DNA from: Trachythela sp. YZ-2020
Lineage: Eukaryota > Cnidaria > Anthozoa > Malacalcyonacea > Clavulariidae
Assembly: GCA_016169945.1 (NCBI GenBank)
Contig: JADLSH010000218.1
Span: forward strand, 310,001 to 374,000
Reading direction: 5' to 3'
DNA: 64,000 nucleotides
Part shown: one piece after another, positions 1 through 11,620 of the stretch
Numbering within the stretch: position 1 is the stretch's first letter
Layout of the letters: each line of letters starts with the position of its first letter
Translations under genes and position numbers: made by a program
The notes under the pieces: model-generated
What the model was told of the DNA's origin: nothing
The model's input: only the letters and a program-made list of their open reading frames with translations
The model's database searches: none

Positions 1-2047
1 AAACGTGGTCTCGAGCGTGGCTGGAGGGAATAAAGTATTCGCCTATTGTCATCGAAAAAACAACAAACATTAGCATGGTTAATACTTGGCTGTGAAGCAC
101 TTAAAGTCACTACTTCAAGTCGTACATTACATGCTAGGCTAAAAGCCTATAATGACTCTCTGAAGAAGAAAAGTATGAACAATTTAACGAACAGTGTTGA
201 CAACGTAGTATGTTTTAAGGTGAGTTTTTGGTTCTACGGCGTCTTCGCACACCGCGTCGTCAATCGTAAACTCGCTACTACTTATCTCAAAGAGGACGCC
301 TTGGTTTCGCTCATTAATCTTTAAACAATTGATCGATCGTTGTCACTAAAACTACGTTAAAGAAGGTCCTTGGTCGAATATATATCAACCTGGAAGGCTT
401 ACAAACGACCATGGTCGATATAGAAGTTGTCCTTGGTAATCGTCCCATAACATATGTCAGTTCCGAAACCGTCGATTTCGAATTTTTAACTCCATCTCGC
501 CTGCTCTACGGAGGACGCGTTAGAAAACTCCCTCACGAAAGAGTTAAAAAAGATAAATTCCACGTTTCCAACTTTATTGACAACTTGTAAGTTAGAGAAA
601 CAGCGAGAACACAATTGGTAATAGTACAGTCTTTCTAGTTGCAATGAAAACACGAATACCTTACTTTACTCCGTTAATTTCACAAAGCATCAGAGTCCAA
701 CGATCAGAAAAATAAACGTCGTGGTATTGATTTATGAAGAGCGTCTCAAAGGCACCTGGAGACTTGCTGAAATTAAGAATCTTCTTAGTGGAAATGATGG
801 ATTGTTTAAGTCTGCTTACAAAATTGTAAGCAATAATATGTATGAAATTAACATTATGATTAAGCCTTGTTCTGCTGTTAATGCGCGTGTCACCTCATAA
901 TCTTTTGCAAAGACATCGGAAAAAAAAGAATGGCCGAGAAGGGCGGGGTTAAAATACTTACTTTTTTCGTTATCTCATGTAAATATGATACTAGCCTCCA
1001 TGTACACCTCAAATTTTGCGTTCAACAACAGTGATTTTGGGAAATGTTTTTGTGAATTCGCTTCAGAAAATGCCAGAAATGCAGTCACTGCAGTCAGAGC
1101 TTTAAAAATATATAAATCTTTTGGAGGAGGACCCCCCAGACCCCCCTATTTTTTCTTTAAATCATAAACGTGATTATGGAAACGTCCAACTCCCGATCTT
1201 TCGCAAACGCCTCTTAGTATATGTAAATTAAAACGTGCCGTTCGATGAAAATCTGCCCCCCCCCTCTTGCCCTCTTGTCATTTCGGCGTCCCTAAAAGTA
1301 ATTTAATAGGTCTCTAGGCTAACTTCCAAAGACTTTTAGATATAAAGAGTACGCTTTCGATAAATTCAGCCCGACGGATCTGAAAAAGCTTCCCACGGCA
1401 CTATATTCACATGCGTTCTTAATAGAGAATGTACTTCATAATTTTTTCCAGAGAAAGGAAAGGCTTATTAGCGAGTGGTCTTTTTTTGAGAGGAAGATTT
1501 TACTGTATTTTCAGTAAACTTAACAATGTGGGCGGTGCTGATTCTACTTTATAAACACTTACGAACCTATTACGCTGTCGCTGACTAACTATTTCATTGC
1601 TGGAGAACCTGAAAGTATGATGTTCGGCATAGAAGAGCAGTTAGAGCATCACACCACGAGAATGACCATTCAATTTTTGTCTCAAACAATGAATCGCGCA
1701 ATGATCCACGGGAATGCCTTATCAGAACAATAAGACGGAAACTCGACGAGGCCGAAGCAAAGTAACAATTCTGAGTATTAAGTTTTCAGACGTTCTTTGA
1801 ATTATTACTAGAAAACGTCTTTGCTAGCATGAAGTTCAGACGGCCACTCGTTGAGATGACAAAGGAGTGGTCGTCTGAAATTCAGCTACGTCTTTGCAGA
1901 CTGGCAGTCGAAAGCTCGTAGCTTAAATCTGTGCTTAAATAGACATTAATTGCAAGAGAATGTCTGAAAACTTAATATGAATAATCTTGGTTTCGCATCA
2001 TACATCTTTAATTCTGAGTATAACCTCCTAATCCCAGACGTTTGTGG
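1..2047. other. Intergenic, no recognised gene
   Basis: I recognise nothing here. A short open frame from about position 46 runs into a good donor-like site, AAG|GTGAGT, with GT at 220-221, so an exon fragment is conceivable, but it matches no family I know. C- and G-rich tracts near 1125-1150 and 1257-1265 resemble debris of hAT-type repeats seen elsewhere in the window. Confidence 0.4.
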
Positions 2048-2055
2048 CTTCATCG

Positions 2056-2341
2056 CAGTTGCGGCGGAATAGGGGAGGGGCTATAGTCCCACCCCAGAAA
2101 TAGAAGTGGGGGAGGGGGCTAAGCCCTTCCTCAAATATAGATCATAGTAGGACAAAGTATTACGAAAAAGTTAGATTTTTCGCTGCCTGAAATACGAAAC
2201 GAGCAAAATTACTTGGTTTCTGCATACCAAATATTTCCCAGAACGCGGGAAATGCCATTTCAGAGACAACAGATTCCAAAATTTTCTGGGGGACACCCCC
2301 TCCCCCCCCCCCCCAACCAAACCCATCTTCCGCCGCCACTG
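2056..2341. mobile_element. hAT-type MITE
   Basis: The ends are inverted: CAGTTGCGGCGGAA at the left matches the complement of the right end, which finishes in TTCCGCCGCCACTG. The 8-bp sequence CTTCATCG directly precedes the element (2048-2055) and directly follows it (2342-2349), a perfect target duplication. An 8-bp duplication with CAG...CTG ends is the hAT pattern. At 286 bp with a long C-tract (about 2297-2314) and no coding capacity it is non-autonomous. Short antisense frames over the G/C tract are not genes. Confidence 0.8.
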
Positions 2342-2385
2342 CTTCATCGGGTGAGACCACTCCACTGGACTACTCGACTAGCTGT

Positions 2386-2487
2386 TGCAGGAACTAAAAT
2401 ATTTTGCCCGCAACAAAACTTTTCGCCCGCTAAGGTGATGCCTGCGGATAAGGGTATGTCACAGGCGATTACATCACTGGTGTTTTG
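2386..2487. repeat. Dispersed repeat, copy 1
   Basis: This stretch shares blocks with 21776-21868: 'ttgcccgcaac', 'cctgcgga', and 'ttacatcactg' followed by 'gttttgaga'. The two copies are in the same orientation and diverged. No termini or coding capacity were recognised. Confidence 0.5.
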
Positions 2488-3054
2488 AGATAGTGAAAGC
2501 TGACTGCGCCTTTCCAGGCTGAAACATCATTAAAACAGATTTTCCATAAAAAATATTGCGCATACATAAATGTATATGAATTGTAATTCTTAGAATAGTA
2601 GTTGGGAAACGTGATGATTCATTACTGGGCCAGAGAGTCAATATAAAGTCGTTGAATTTGGCAGTTTATGATTATAGTTTTTATTGCGACATTGCGTATA
2701 TTTGGTGATTTGGAATGCTCAAATATTTTCATCGAAAGGTAAGAAATGAATACATTTGATGTTAACAATACTGGAATTTTGTGGAATATTTTAGCAATAG
2801 ACCACTGATCTGAAGATATGAGAACAGTGGAAAATCTGGAAATGACATTTTTAACAATGCCCTCTTTGATTCGGAACTTGCTTTGATCTTGAACAACATA
2901 CCCTAACGTACAAATACAATTATATCATACCATATCATGATTTCCATACCTTAGAATAATTACAAATCCAATATATAAACAAAATAGATTTCAATCGACA
3001 TCGGATTCCAAAATCTAAACGTTATTCATCTGACACAATTGTTTTCCTTGTTCT

Positions 3055-3227
3055 TTAACTCATTAGCTGGCATTTACTCTGTCTAATGCCAGACGATTTT
3101 ACTCGTCAGTGGTAGATTACTGCCAGTTAATGGGTTAACAAAACTATCTGCCAGTGTCTCTTGTTCTCTCGCCAGATGATTTTACTTGTCAGTGGTAGAG
3201 TACTGCCAGTTAATGGGTTAAACATGC
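3055..3227. repeat. TTAA-flanked mini-palindrome pair
   Basis: Two diverged units share 'cattagctggca' at one end and 'tgccagttaatgggttaa' at the other, with an internal 'gattttactcgtcagtggtag' block. Units of the same family cluster at 5069-5460. TTAA borders with CCC...GGG ends suggest a piggyBac-type MITE, but no autonomous partner is visible here. Confidence 0.55.
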
Positions 3228-3235
3228 TTAATAAA

Positions 3236-3500
3236 TTATAGTAAAGGTGTTTGTAGATGGAATATTCGAACAACAATTTATATACATTTTTTAGACTGAG
3301 CCAGGACCAGTTGCGATAAATGTAATTTTAGGCCCTCTGACAGGAATCTAATCTGCAGTCCTGCGATTTCGATGCAGCGCTCTAACCAACTGGGCATTTA
3401 GTGGTTAAAATTGGAGTTTTTGCAACTGCTTCTGGCTAGGTCTAAAAAATGTATATAAATTTTTGTTTGAATATTTCATTTACAAACGCTTTCTACTATC
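3236..3500. repeat. tRNA-derived SINE-like repeat, inverted pair
   Basis: The left part is the complement of a tRNA-like head ('ggccctctgacaggaat' and the complement of a B-box, near 3333-3390). The right part is the forward tail of the same family ('tttgcaactgcttctggc', then 'taggtctaaaaaatgtata'). Close relatives lie at 4330-4890. The head is degenerate and is not a working tRNA. Confidence 0.55.
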
Positions 3501-3529
3501 AGTCCTATCGAACGAGATGTTGAGAAAAA

Positions 3530-4310
3530 AATCTTGATATTTACCCTTACCATATACTGGCATCACTCCCATCATATATACACAAATTTGTGGTTAATGC
3601 TCAGCAACTGGACTATTTACACCAGGCCTATAAATTTGTTCTAAAAAGTCTGTAAGATGCAAAATGTTTCCGAACAGATCCACAAAAATGTTATCATGTT
3701 TGTCCACTTTTGAAATCATGGTTAGCAAACAATGCTTCTGCAACATTGTGGTAATTGGCTGATAAGCAATAATACTGTAAATCCTTCATAATTAGGCCCA
3801 GGGAGTCAGACATGTTTGAGTAGTGACTTATTGGACAGAGAAGCTTTTAATACTTGCAGAGGGTGGCTTTTTTATTTAACCTAGTAAATGGTTTTATACT
3901 ATCAATGGTAAACAGAGGGTTTAAATTGCCCTACACAATTGGTTTATTTTCTCCCACATGCATCGCTGAAGTCCTTGCTGGGTGAGAGTGGTAATCTCGG
4001 ATGGGATATTACTAATAATAATAATAAAATTTCTATAGCGCATATACATTGCTGTTCTATGCGCTACTATAGTAGCCATGCAGTGTTATTGAGTGTTAGA
4101 GATGAACTGATCAAGAAAATTGCTGATCAGTTAATTGGCATCTGCCAATTATTATTCTCCTGCTAGTCACCAGTCCCATATAGATGACTGTGTGCAAGGT
4201 TTAATACATTTATTCATAATTTTTCACCTCAAACAACAGAAACAAGTTGGGCAAAATTACGGATTGAAAATCAACTGTATAAAGCATGGAATTCATCCAA
4301 GTTTTAGTTA
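3530..4310. other. Intergenic, no recognised gene
   Basis: Apart from a piece of the SINE-associated sequence at 3540-3625 ('catatactggcatcactcccat') and a short AAT run near 4012-4026, I see nothing that can be named. Confidence 0.4.
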
Positions 4311-4329
4311 CTAAATATTAAATATGTAT

Positions 4330-4590
4330 AGTAGAAGGTGTTAGTAGATGGAATACTCGAACGGAAATTGTTATACCTTTTTTAGACCTAGCCAGGAGCA
4401 GTTGCACAAAATGCAACTTAGGCCCTCTCACAGGAATCGAACCTGCGGCCCTGCGATTCCGGTGCAGCACTCTAACCAGCTGAGCATTAACCGCAGATTC
4501 GGTATATAAGATGGGAGTGATGCCAGTATGTGGTGTATGGGTAAATATCAAGATTTTTCTTGGCATCTCGTTCGATAGGATTATTAGTAG
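4330..4590 (-). repeat. tRNA-derived SINE-like repeat
   Basis: On the minus strand this reads as a tRNA-like head with an A-box resembling TAGCTCAG.TGG and a B-box GGTTCGATTCC (complement near 4433-4443), followed by a tail with 'gcaactgctcctggc'. It is bounded on both sides by 'agtagaaggtgttagtagat', at 4330-4349 and again at 4586-4605 where the next copy begins. Antisense frames here are not genes. Confidence 0.65.
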
Positions 4591-4890
4591 AAGGTGTTAG
4601 TAGATGGAATACTCAAACGGAAATTTATATACATTTGCCGAGAAAAATCTAGATATTTACCCATACACCATATACTGGCATCACTCCCATCTTATATACC
4701 GAACTTGCAGTTAATGCTCAGCAACTGGACTCTGTAGCTCAGATGGTTAGAGCGCTGCACCGGAATCACAGGGCCGCAGGTTCAATTCCTGCCAGAGGGC
4801 CTAAGTTGCATTTTTGCAACTGCTCCTGGCTAGGTCTAAAAAATGTATATAAATTTCCGTTCTAGTAATCCATCTACTAACACCTTCTAC
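4591..4890 (+). repeat. tRNA-derived SINE-like repeat
   Basis: At 4731-4801 the sequence has RNA polymerase III promoter boxes: TAGCTCAGATGG (A-box) and GGTTCAATTCC (B-box). The D-stem GCTC/GAGC and T-stem GCAGG/CCTGC can pair, but the anticodon stem is poor and T33 is missing, so it is a tRNA-derived repeat rather than a tRNA gene. The tail has 'gcaactgctcctggctagg', and the copy ends in the complement of the bounding motif 'gtagatggaatac'. Confidence 0.7.
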
Positions 4891-4899
4891 TATTAATCC

Positions 4900-5048
4900 T
4901 ATCGAACGAGATGCCGAGAAAATGTTGATATTTACCCATACACCATATATACTGGCATCACTCCCATCTTATATACCGAACTTGCGGTTAATGCTCAGCA
5001 ACTGGACTCTGTAGCTCAGTTGGTTATAAATTTCCGTTTGAGTATACA
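4900..5048 (+). repeat. Truncated SINE-like copy
   Basis: The leader 'catcactcccatcttatata' and the head through 'ctgtagctcagttggtta' (about 5005-5026) match the neighbouring copy. The sequence then jumps directly to the tail 'taaatttccgtttgagtata', so the B-box and most of the head are deleted. Confidence 0.6.
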
Positions 5049-5068
5049 ATTAAATCTGTATGTTTATG

Positions 5069-5460
5069 TTAACCCATTAGGCCATTAACTGCATGGCAGT
5101 ACCCTACCAATGACGAGTAAAATCGTTTAGCGTTAGACAGAGTAAAATACTAAAGTACTGTAGGGCACATGGGTTAACCCATTAGCTCGCGATGTGCCCA
5201 GATGCGCCCTACTTTAGTATTTTACTTTGTCTAACACCAGACTATTTTACTTGATTGTCAGTGGTAGGGTACTACGAGTAAATGGGTTAACAAAACTATC
5301 TGCCAGTGTCTCTTGTTAACCCATTAGCTGGCAATGCGCCAGATGCACCCTACTTTAGTAGAAGAGACACTGGAGATTAGTTTTGTTAACTCGTTATCTG
5401 GCAGAACCCTACCACTGACGAGTAAAATCGTCTGGTGTTAAACAGAGTAATACTGCTAAG
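5069..5460. repeat. Cluster of TTAA-flanked mini-palindromes
   Basis: At least three units lie side by side. Unit 1 (5073-5173) starts CCCATTA and ends GGG, with TTAA at 5069-5072 and 5174-5177. Unit 2 (5178-5286) reuses that TTAA and ends at TTAA 5287-5290. A further unit begins after TTAA at 5316-5319. Each is about 100 bp and nearly self-complementary. TTAA target sites with CCC/GGG ends are typical of piggyBac, so these are probably piggyBac-type MITEs inserted into one another's TTAA. Confidence 0.65.
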
Positions 5461-5479
5461 GCCCATTAATGACATCATT

Positions 5480-6635
5480 TTAGAATTTCGAAACAGCATA
5501 AACAGTGCTATGTTTGAAATTACTCTTGTGTAACCAGGGATCCTACACTGTTCTGTATGTCCTGGTGAAGCATAATCATGGTAATGGCATTCACTGGAAG
5601 TGAACATTTACATGTATGTGCTGATTACAGTATAATTACTATACTGGGGATATATTTTCTCATCTCGTCATCAGCGTCATAAGAGAACCACATTTTCCCC
5701 GGGGGCTCTGCAACTAGTCTTCATGGGCTAGCCAGCATTTAGCACATGCTCGACATGTGTTAAGAAACACAACTACAAATGGGTTTCAGTCACTATAGTG
5801 ATATAGTTAGGGGTGTACCAGATACTGCTTTGCTGGATATAGGGCAGTACCAGATGGTAGTCTACCGGATAACTATCAGATACCGGATACTAATGGTGGT
5901 ACTTGAACAATACTTCCCTAATCTTTCCCCATAAAATATCCCACTGTTTATTCAGTATGTGCTTTATCCCTACAATATTCTTATAAATTTCTGCGCCATA
6001 GCGTTACGTTGAACAACATACCAAGGCTGGAGATTATGTCCGCCAGCATGACAATATGCTGCCAGGAAATCCATTTGATCTCACAGGAAAAGCAAGAAAT
6101 CACGAATGAAGTTTGACAGATATATAAATTATATAACGTTGTTAGCATTCAACAATGGGTGACTTGGGTTACGACCATGCGTAATTATACTGGTTTTGCT
6201 GAAAGCACACACTGTTGGAAGTTGAAATTTGGCAGGAAATGTTTAGGGTCTGGATGCCCACTGCCAGGAAGAAAAATATTTCATCAAGGTTTCAATACAC
6301 AGCAGAGAGCAGTTTACATCACGAAAAACCTTTTCTGTCATTTTTTTTTAATTTGTCATGCACCCAAAAATTGTTCGTGTTTCACAATTTCTTTACGACA
6401 AGAAGAAAAACATTTTTTTATTTTATGATGCTATTTATACAGTGAGTTATGAAAATGAGTGAATTCTTTATCATTGACAGCAATATCTATTATAATTGCA
6501 CTAAAACCCTTTGTTTGGTGACAATCATTTGCTTTTTTTCTTAATTTGAACTACAGTACCAGTGCAAATTGACCACCTTAACTGTGTCACATTATTATAC
6601 AGTATAGCGCTTGTTGAAATCTTGTCTTCATCTAT
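5480..6635. other. Intergenic, no recognised gene
   Basis: Short open frames near 6159-6445 show no recognisable domain and overlap in two frames over a poly-T/A segment. The stretch 5574-5640 resembles 9953-10015 and so belongs to a dispersed repeat family. Confidence 0.4.
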
Positions 6636-6639
6636 ATGC

Positions 6640-6845
6640 CCCCTGGCAGGAATTGAACTGGCGGCCCTGCTGTGTTCTGCCAACTGAGCTACAGAGTCCA
6701 GTTGTCAAGATCTAATATACTAGGGTGTATATATACACTAGTATGAACCTTCTGGTTAGCTCTTGACAACTGCGCTCTGTAGCTCAGTTGGCAGAGCACT
6801 GCAATGGAATTGCAGGACCGCAGGTTGAATTCTTGCATGACAGCG
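6640..6845. repeat. Inverted pair of tRNA-like SINE heads
   Basis: A minus-strand tRNA-like head (6647-6700, complement of 'ctctgtagctcagttggc') faces a plus-strand head (6773-6840) with A-box TAGCTCAGTTGG and B-box-like GGTTGAATTCT. Between them is a palindrome centred on 'gtgtatatatacac' (about 6724-6737). The arms could fold into a long hairpin. Neither head is an intact tRNA. Confidence 0.6.
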
Positions 6846-7160
6846 TATAGTGAACTCTTCACAGCTGTTCCCTCCACTCCTTTAAATGAGAATGGGAGGT
6901 TTGGCAGTTGAGCTCAGTGGAATTACGTGGCGTCGGGAAGGGCGAGTTAAAGACTGATGCCCAACTGCTGAAAGGTGAAGAAGTGGAGGAACAGGCAATA
7001 AAGCAGGCGGAAATACGATTGCCAACGGGGTGCACTCATTCTCGGTCGCACAGTGAATGATCTATGTTAATCGGATTCTCACTTAAATACGTTGGGATAC
7101 CGCTGAGAATAGTTAACTCTTCACAGCGGTTCCCCCACTCCTTTAAGTGAGAATGGGAGG
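6846..7160. repeat. Hairpin-forming dispersed repeats
   Basis: The block 7071-7157 is a hairpin: 'attctcacttaaat' at its start pairs with 'ttaagtgagaat' at its end, with 'accgctgag' and 'cagcggt' inside. A half copy lies at 6848-6895 and another at 8634-8665. No coding content. Confidence 0.5.
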
Positions 7161-7664
7161 TTCGTGAGATGGGACAGGCCTTAGGACTGGCCAATATTCC
7201 TACCTATAACACCCATACTTAATACCCATTCGCCAAAACGATCACCCACTCTCAATACCCATTCTTACATTCCTACATTCACACTCACCCATACACAATA
7301 TTTCTATCATAGTCGGAGAAGGTAATCTTTGCACTCCCGCCGTTTAGGTTTAGTTTGGTAAAACATATGAGCAGGGAGGGTAGAGAGCTGAGAGGCTTTT
7401 GAAGAGGCATTAGCCGTTGGATTTAGCGGCCTTCAATTGTAGACGGTGTATAAATTTTTGTATTCTCGTTGAATTGCATCAATGTCGCGGCGATGATTAG
7501 TCGAACCACAAATTTCAAACTAGTACAAATCATACTCGTTAAAATATGCTCAGCAGTCAGAACTCTTGGTCTTGGATATGTTCTTGTCGTTGGCTAAAAC
7601 GTCTTTAGCCTTTGCATTTTTGAGCGAGAAACGAAGCTTTTCTCGTTCGACGGTCGCACAGTGA
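7161..7664. other. Intergenic, no recognised gene
   Basis: AC-rich unstructured sequence ('cacccatac'-like motifs at 7200-7300) is followed by unassigned sequence. The motif 'ggtcgcacagtgaat' at 7650-7664 also occurs at 7048-7062; the LINE fragment begins directly after it. Confidence 0.4.
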
Positions 7665-8632
7665 ATCAATCAATCAAATCTTTATTTAAACACGATGGTT
7701 TCATCAGGCCTTACACTAAGTTTTAATCTACATTAATATAACATGCAGTAAAAAAATATACCTAATTATGTTGGGAATCTATTTTACATTATGAACAAAT
7801 TGAGGGTTGCTTCGCGTGTGCCTAAGAGATATAAACAAAATCTCGACGTTTGTCCTACGAATGTCCGTGGCCGACGCTGAATTAAAGTCTACGATATTTT
7901 ACATTATACCTGTTTTCCAGGAATGCCGTGTCTATCGAATAATTATGATCTTTCAACATTTGTCGAAATTCATTCAGAGATTCCCGCTTGTCTTATACTG
8001 CTGGGTAAGCTGTTCCATAAAGCCACACCACTATAGCTAAAGCTATTTTTTAAGATAATTGGTGCGGGGTAGAGGAACAGCAAGTTTGTTCACAGAGTCT
8101 CGAAGCAAGTAAGAAGTTACATCGTTGCGATATGAAAATTTAGAACATAGATATTCGGGAGCGAGGTTGTTTAAAGATTTAAAATGGCACCGATACCTGA
8201 AGCAATTCGTTTTGTCAATATATCGATATGATTACTCCAAGTAAGATTTTCGTCAATTAAGACACCAAGTGACTTTGTTGTGGAAACTCGATCTAATGGT
8301 ATTCCATTTATTTCAAAAGTAGGATTTTCAGGAAAAGTACTTAAACGTTGCCTCGACCCAATTAACATGTATTCAGTTTTAGTCATATATTAACCATTTA
8401 TTAACGTTTTCCAAATCTTCATTAAGATGGAACTGAATGGTACTCATATCGTTACCAGCGTATGTAAGATGAGTCTCATCTGCATACATTCTGGGATGCG
8501 AATTAGACAAACAATTTGGTAAATCATTAATAAATACCAGAAACAGGAGCGGACCTAAATCGTTCCTTGAGGAATTCTGCACTTAAGAGTACATTTCATA
8601 GAAAGTTAACCATTAACAAAACATTTCTGCAT
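7665..8632 (-). mobile_element. 5'-truncated non-LTR retrotransposon (LINE) fragment
   Basis: On the minus strand, 8582-8379 encodes a reverse-transcriptase piece: the GPLLF...INDLP block, then a YADET box where YADD would be expected, so a catalytic Asp is lost. Frame 8386-8171 continues with the C-terminal RT region (KTEYMLIGSRQRL, KSLGVLIDENLTW). The 3' end is near 7665, where an ATTGATT-type tail and 'aaataaagatt' are read on the minus strand. The insertion interrupts a dispersed repeat: 'cagtgaat' is on one side and 'cggattctcacttaaatacg' on the other, and these are close together in the repeat copy at 7055-7085. Frames are shifted relative to each other, so it is dead. A CR1/L2/Jockey-type clade is likely but unproven. 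Confidence 0.75.
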
Positions 8633-8720
8633 GCGGATTCTCACTTAAATACGTGGGGATACCGTTGAGAATAGTTGCATTCTTCGCAACTGCTCCTGGT
8701 TCGATCTAAAATAATGTACC
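8633..8720 (+). repeat. Remnants of hairpin repeat and SINE tail
   Basis: 'cggattctcacttaaatacg' continues the repeat interrupted by the LINE. It is followed by 'gcattcttcgcaactgctcc', the SINE-family tail. The copy ends near 8715. Confidence 0.45.
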
Positions 8721-9555
8721 TTGAACTAAGGATCAATCCCCTGAATTATCACGTTAGTCGGTTATTATCGGATGAAGGACTTGCATTGATTAAAGGATTT
8801 TGTAGTCTGTTGAGCAGCAATGCATATACTGTATACAGTAGCTCGTTTTGTAGCTTGTTCGAATTATAAATATATTGTCCAGAGTATTAACGTATAGAGA
8901 CGAGTTCTGATACTTTCATAGCTTACGTAAGCGCAACCCATTCGCAGCCAGTTTCTCAATATCCTCTTGTCTGAAAGTTTGTTAGTTATGGTATTCTTAA
9001 TGAATCAGATAATTATGGATTAGGTTCCTTTGTGTAATGTGTGTATTTAGGAAATGCTGATTTGAACAATATACAATTATTGGACGAGGTTGAGCAAAAT
9101 ATCGTGATTTTTCAGTGGCGAGCAGATAAATTATTTGGCGATGCCGAAGGCAGAGGCAAATAATTCATATGCGAGATATTAATAGATATTTTATATATTA
9201 ATTATAAGGGAAAGCTCAACAAGTAAAAACTTCATATAGTTATAAAGCTTATGTTTTTCTTCCCTTTTTTTTGACGTTAAATTTTTCTTGTTCTGCTGTA
9301 AAGCGTTTTCCATCGCAACCATGTCATTTCCTGTGAATGATAATATATACTGTGCATGTTGAAATTTATTATGTCTAGTATGTATTTCAGTTGCTTTGAA
9401 CAATATTTACTGTATACTATATGCAATATTTACTGTATGCAATCCTATAATTTAAAAGAAAACAAAATTAATGATAACACAAAACTGGGTTTGTCACTGC
9501 ACATGCAAAATATTATCATAGATGTTTACAGTACTTGCATGTACATGCATGGTTA
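8721..9555. other. Intergenic, no recognised gene
   Basis: AT-rich sequence with short frames only; none shows a recognisable domain or splice context. Confidence 0.4.
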
Positions 9556-9559
9556 TCCG

Positions 9560-10370
9560 TTCATTCCTTCTATATCTACGGAGCTGAAGATATCTTGTGA
9601 AACTCAAACTGAGTGACCTGATTTTTCCACAGGTTTGAAACAACAGAAGAACTACAGAAGCTGAATTTGGAGACTCAATAACAAGGATACAGGTATACGT
9701 TGATAAAATATGGAGTAATGGAAATTGGAAAGTCGATATTTTTCCATTTTTAATTTCAATGTTTCTACTAATAGACATACGTGATACCATTATTTTGATT
9801 TTTCATTAAATAATTTGTAATTAAATAATAGGTCAAGCTGTTATAAAAAAACAACAAAACAAAACATATTTTTTGAAAAAAGTCAATGGAAAATATGAAC
9901 AGATTGGGGTTCATATATGATGTAATTTATGATGTATAAAGCAGAATCATGGTATAATGGCATTAACTGTAGCTCAACATTTGTGTACTGATTATAATTA
10001 TACTCATTTATATAGTTACGGAGCTGAATCTATCTAGTGACCTGAATTTTACACAAGTTCGAAACAACACATGTAGAAACGAACTACTGGATACAGGGAT
10101 ACAGCATACATTGATTGCAAACATGCAAGGATGGAGGTACATTGATAAATGTACAGAATAATAGAACTCCAAATATTCTCATTTTTAATGTGAATGTTTC
10201 GGCTAATATACGTGATGACTATATATTAGTGGAAACGTTGAATTAAATATGAAATTATTCAGGATTTTCATTATTTTGAATTTTCTTGAAATATACTTAG
10301 TGGTTGACGTAACATGCAATACCAGAATTAGGTCAAGCTGTTATAGAAAACAACAAAAGAAAGCTCGTTT
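9560..10370. repeat. Two diverged tandem copies of a dispersed repeat
   Basis: Copy 1 (about 9560-9862) and copy 2 (about 10000-10370) share, in order, 'cggagctgaa', 'gaaacaac', 'aaggatacagg' or 'cagggatacag', 'acgtgat' and 'ggtcaagctgttata'. A third member flanks the hAT at 34,638-36,533. A related fragment is at 5574-5640. The copies are strongly diverged and non-coding. Confidence 0.5.
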
Positions 10371-11620
10371 GTTTAAAAAAAGTCTAATTACTTATTAAAA
10401 ACTGCATGCTAGGTTAAATAGGTTACACTTTTTGCTGCGGTAGCGAGCGAGCCGGAAGCGAGCGAACGACGCAGCAGATCTAATTTATGTATATTGGGGA
10501 TTTTTATCTCAAACCTTTGTAACGCATTGCATTGTAGTCGTTCGCTGTAGGTGCTGCGCATTACACCAATTTAACTGAGTAATATGACACTTCCACGTAA
10601 GCGAATTTGCATATTTTAGGACAATCAAATATATACACGTGCGTGAAATATGTAATAAGGCCAAAAGCTCATAAAAGTAAGGAAGAATCCTATAATTTTT
10701 TCGTATAGGAAGTAATTTACGTTATTGTCAGTGTCATTAAGCGAATGAATGGTCGTATTGGCAGGAAAATATAAGCATACCTATTATTGATTTATTGTCA
10801 GAACAGAGAGCGTTCTGCGCGTTGAATCGACAAATATTCGAATGGCAAAGAGATTAAGAGATTGTGCTTTACATGTAGGTGACTCACAATAGCAGCAAAG
10901 TTAGAAAAGAATGATGGAACAACACTATCGTTTTATAGCTTTCCACTTCCAAATGCAAAAGCAAATCAAGGAAAGGAAAGAAATTATTTGGATTAGGCAA
11001 TGCTTACTTGGCAGTGTAATATTACTCATTGCAGTAAACATGGATTCCATGAGGGAATTCCACGTGGAAGAACAATACGTCAAAAATATTGATATTTTGA
11101 AATAGATGTTACAAAAATTTCAATTGATGTTTTCATGTATTGTGACAAACCTGGTACATATAGCTTGTAAACAATTTTTCACTGCTGCTTACTAATGTCT
11201 GATCGTTGCAAACTATGCTAGAGTATGCACCTAAACACAGCGCAAGCCAGCCCGCAACCTGATATCTTCTGGCATACACACTGGGTCAACGCCAATAATT
11301 TACAATCTACTGAATATAATTTGTGTTGCATACACGTCATAATTCAAGAAGCTATAGAATAATAAAAGCCCCCGCAGCATTCCCTACGTTGCAGGTACCC
11401 TCGTATATATTTAAATTTATATACAAAAAGACGAATTTGTTTGTTGTACCAATTTGAGAGTAACATTGATTAAATCGTAAAGTACTACATCACAAACTAA
11501 AGACACGCTATTACAACATGGGAATATAATGAAAAGAAAAATATACGTATACCGTTTATTTTTTATAGATAGCTTGTCCTGAAAGAAATCAAATGACGTA
11601 AATTTTGCAAAACAATTGCG
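10371..11620. other. Upstream region of the NLR-like gene
   Basis: No gene recognised. A GC-rich near-palindrome at about 10432-10477 ('gctgcgg' and 'cgcagc' around repeated 'gcgagcga') stands out from the AT-rich background. An in-frame TGA at 11594-11596 lies 27 nt before the chosen ATG, so if translation starts in this exon it starts at 11621. I could not identify a convincing TATA box or initiator. Confidence 0.4.

Noticed and set aside
2160..2488. Overlapping short ORFs with Gly or Pro runs
   Set aside because: They translate the C/G tract of the hAT MITE on both strands.
4731..4801. Functional tRNA gene
   Set aside because: The A and B boxes and two stems are good, but the anticodon stem is mismatched and T33 is absent, and the sequence recurs in several truncated copies with a common tail, so it is a SINE head.
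8675..8869. 64-codon plus-strand ORF
   Set aside because: It begins in the SINE tail and continues into unassigned AT-rich sequence; no domain.
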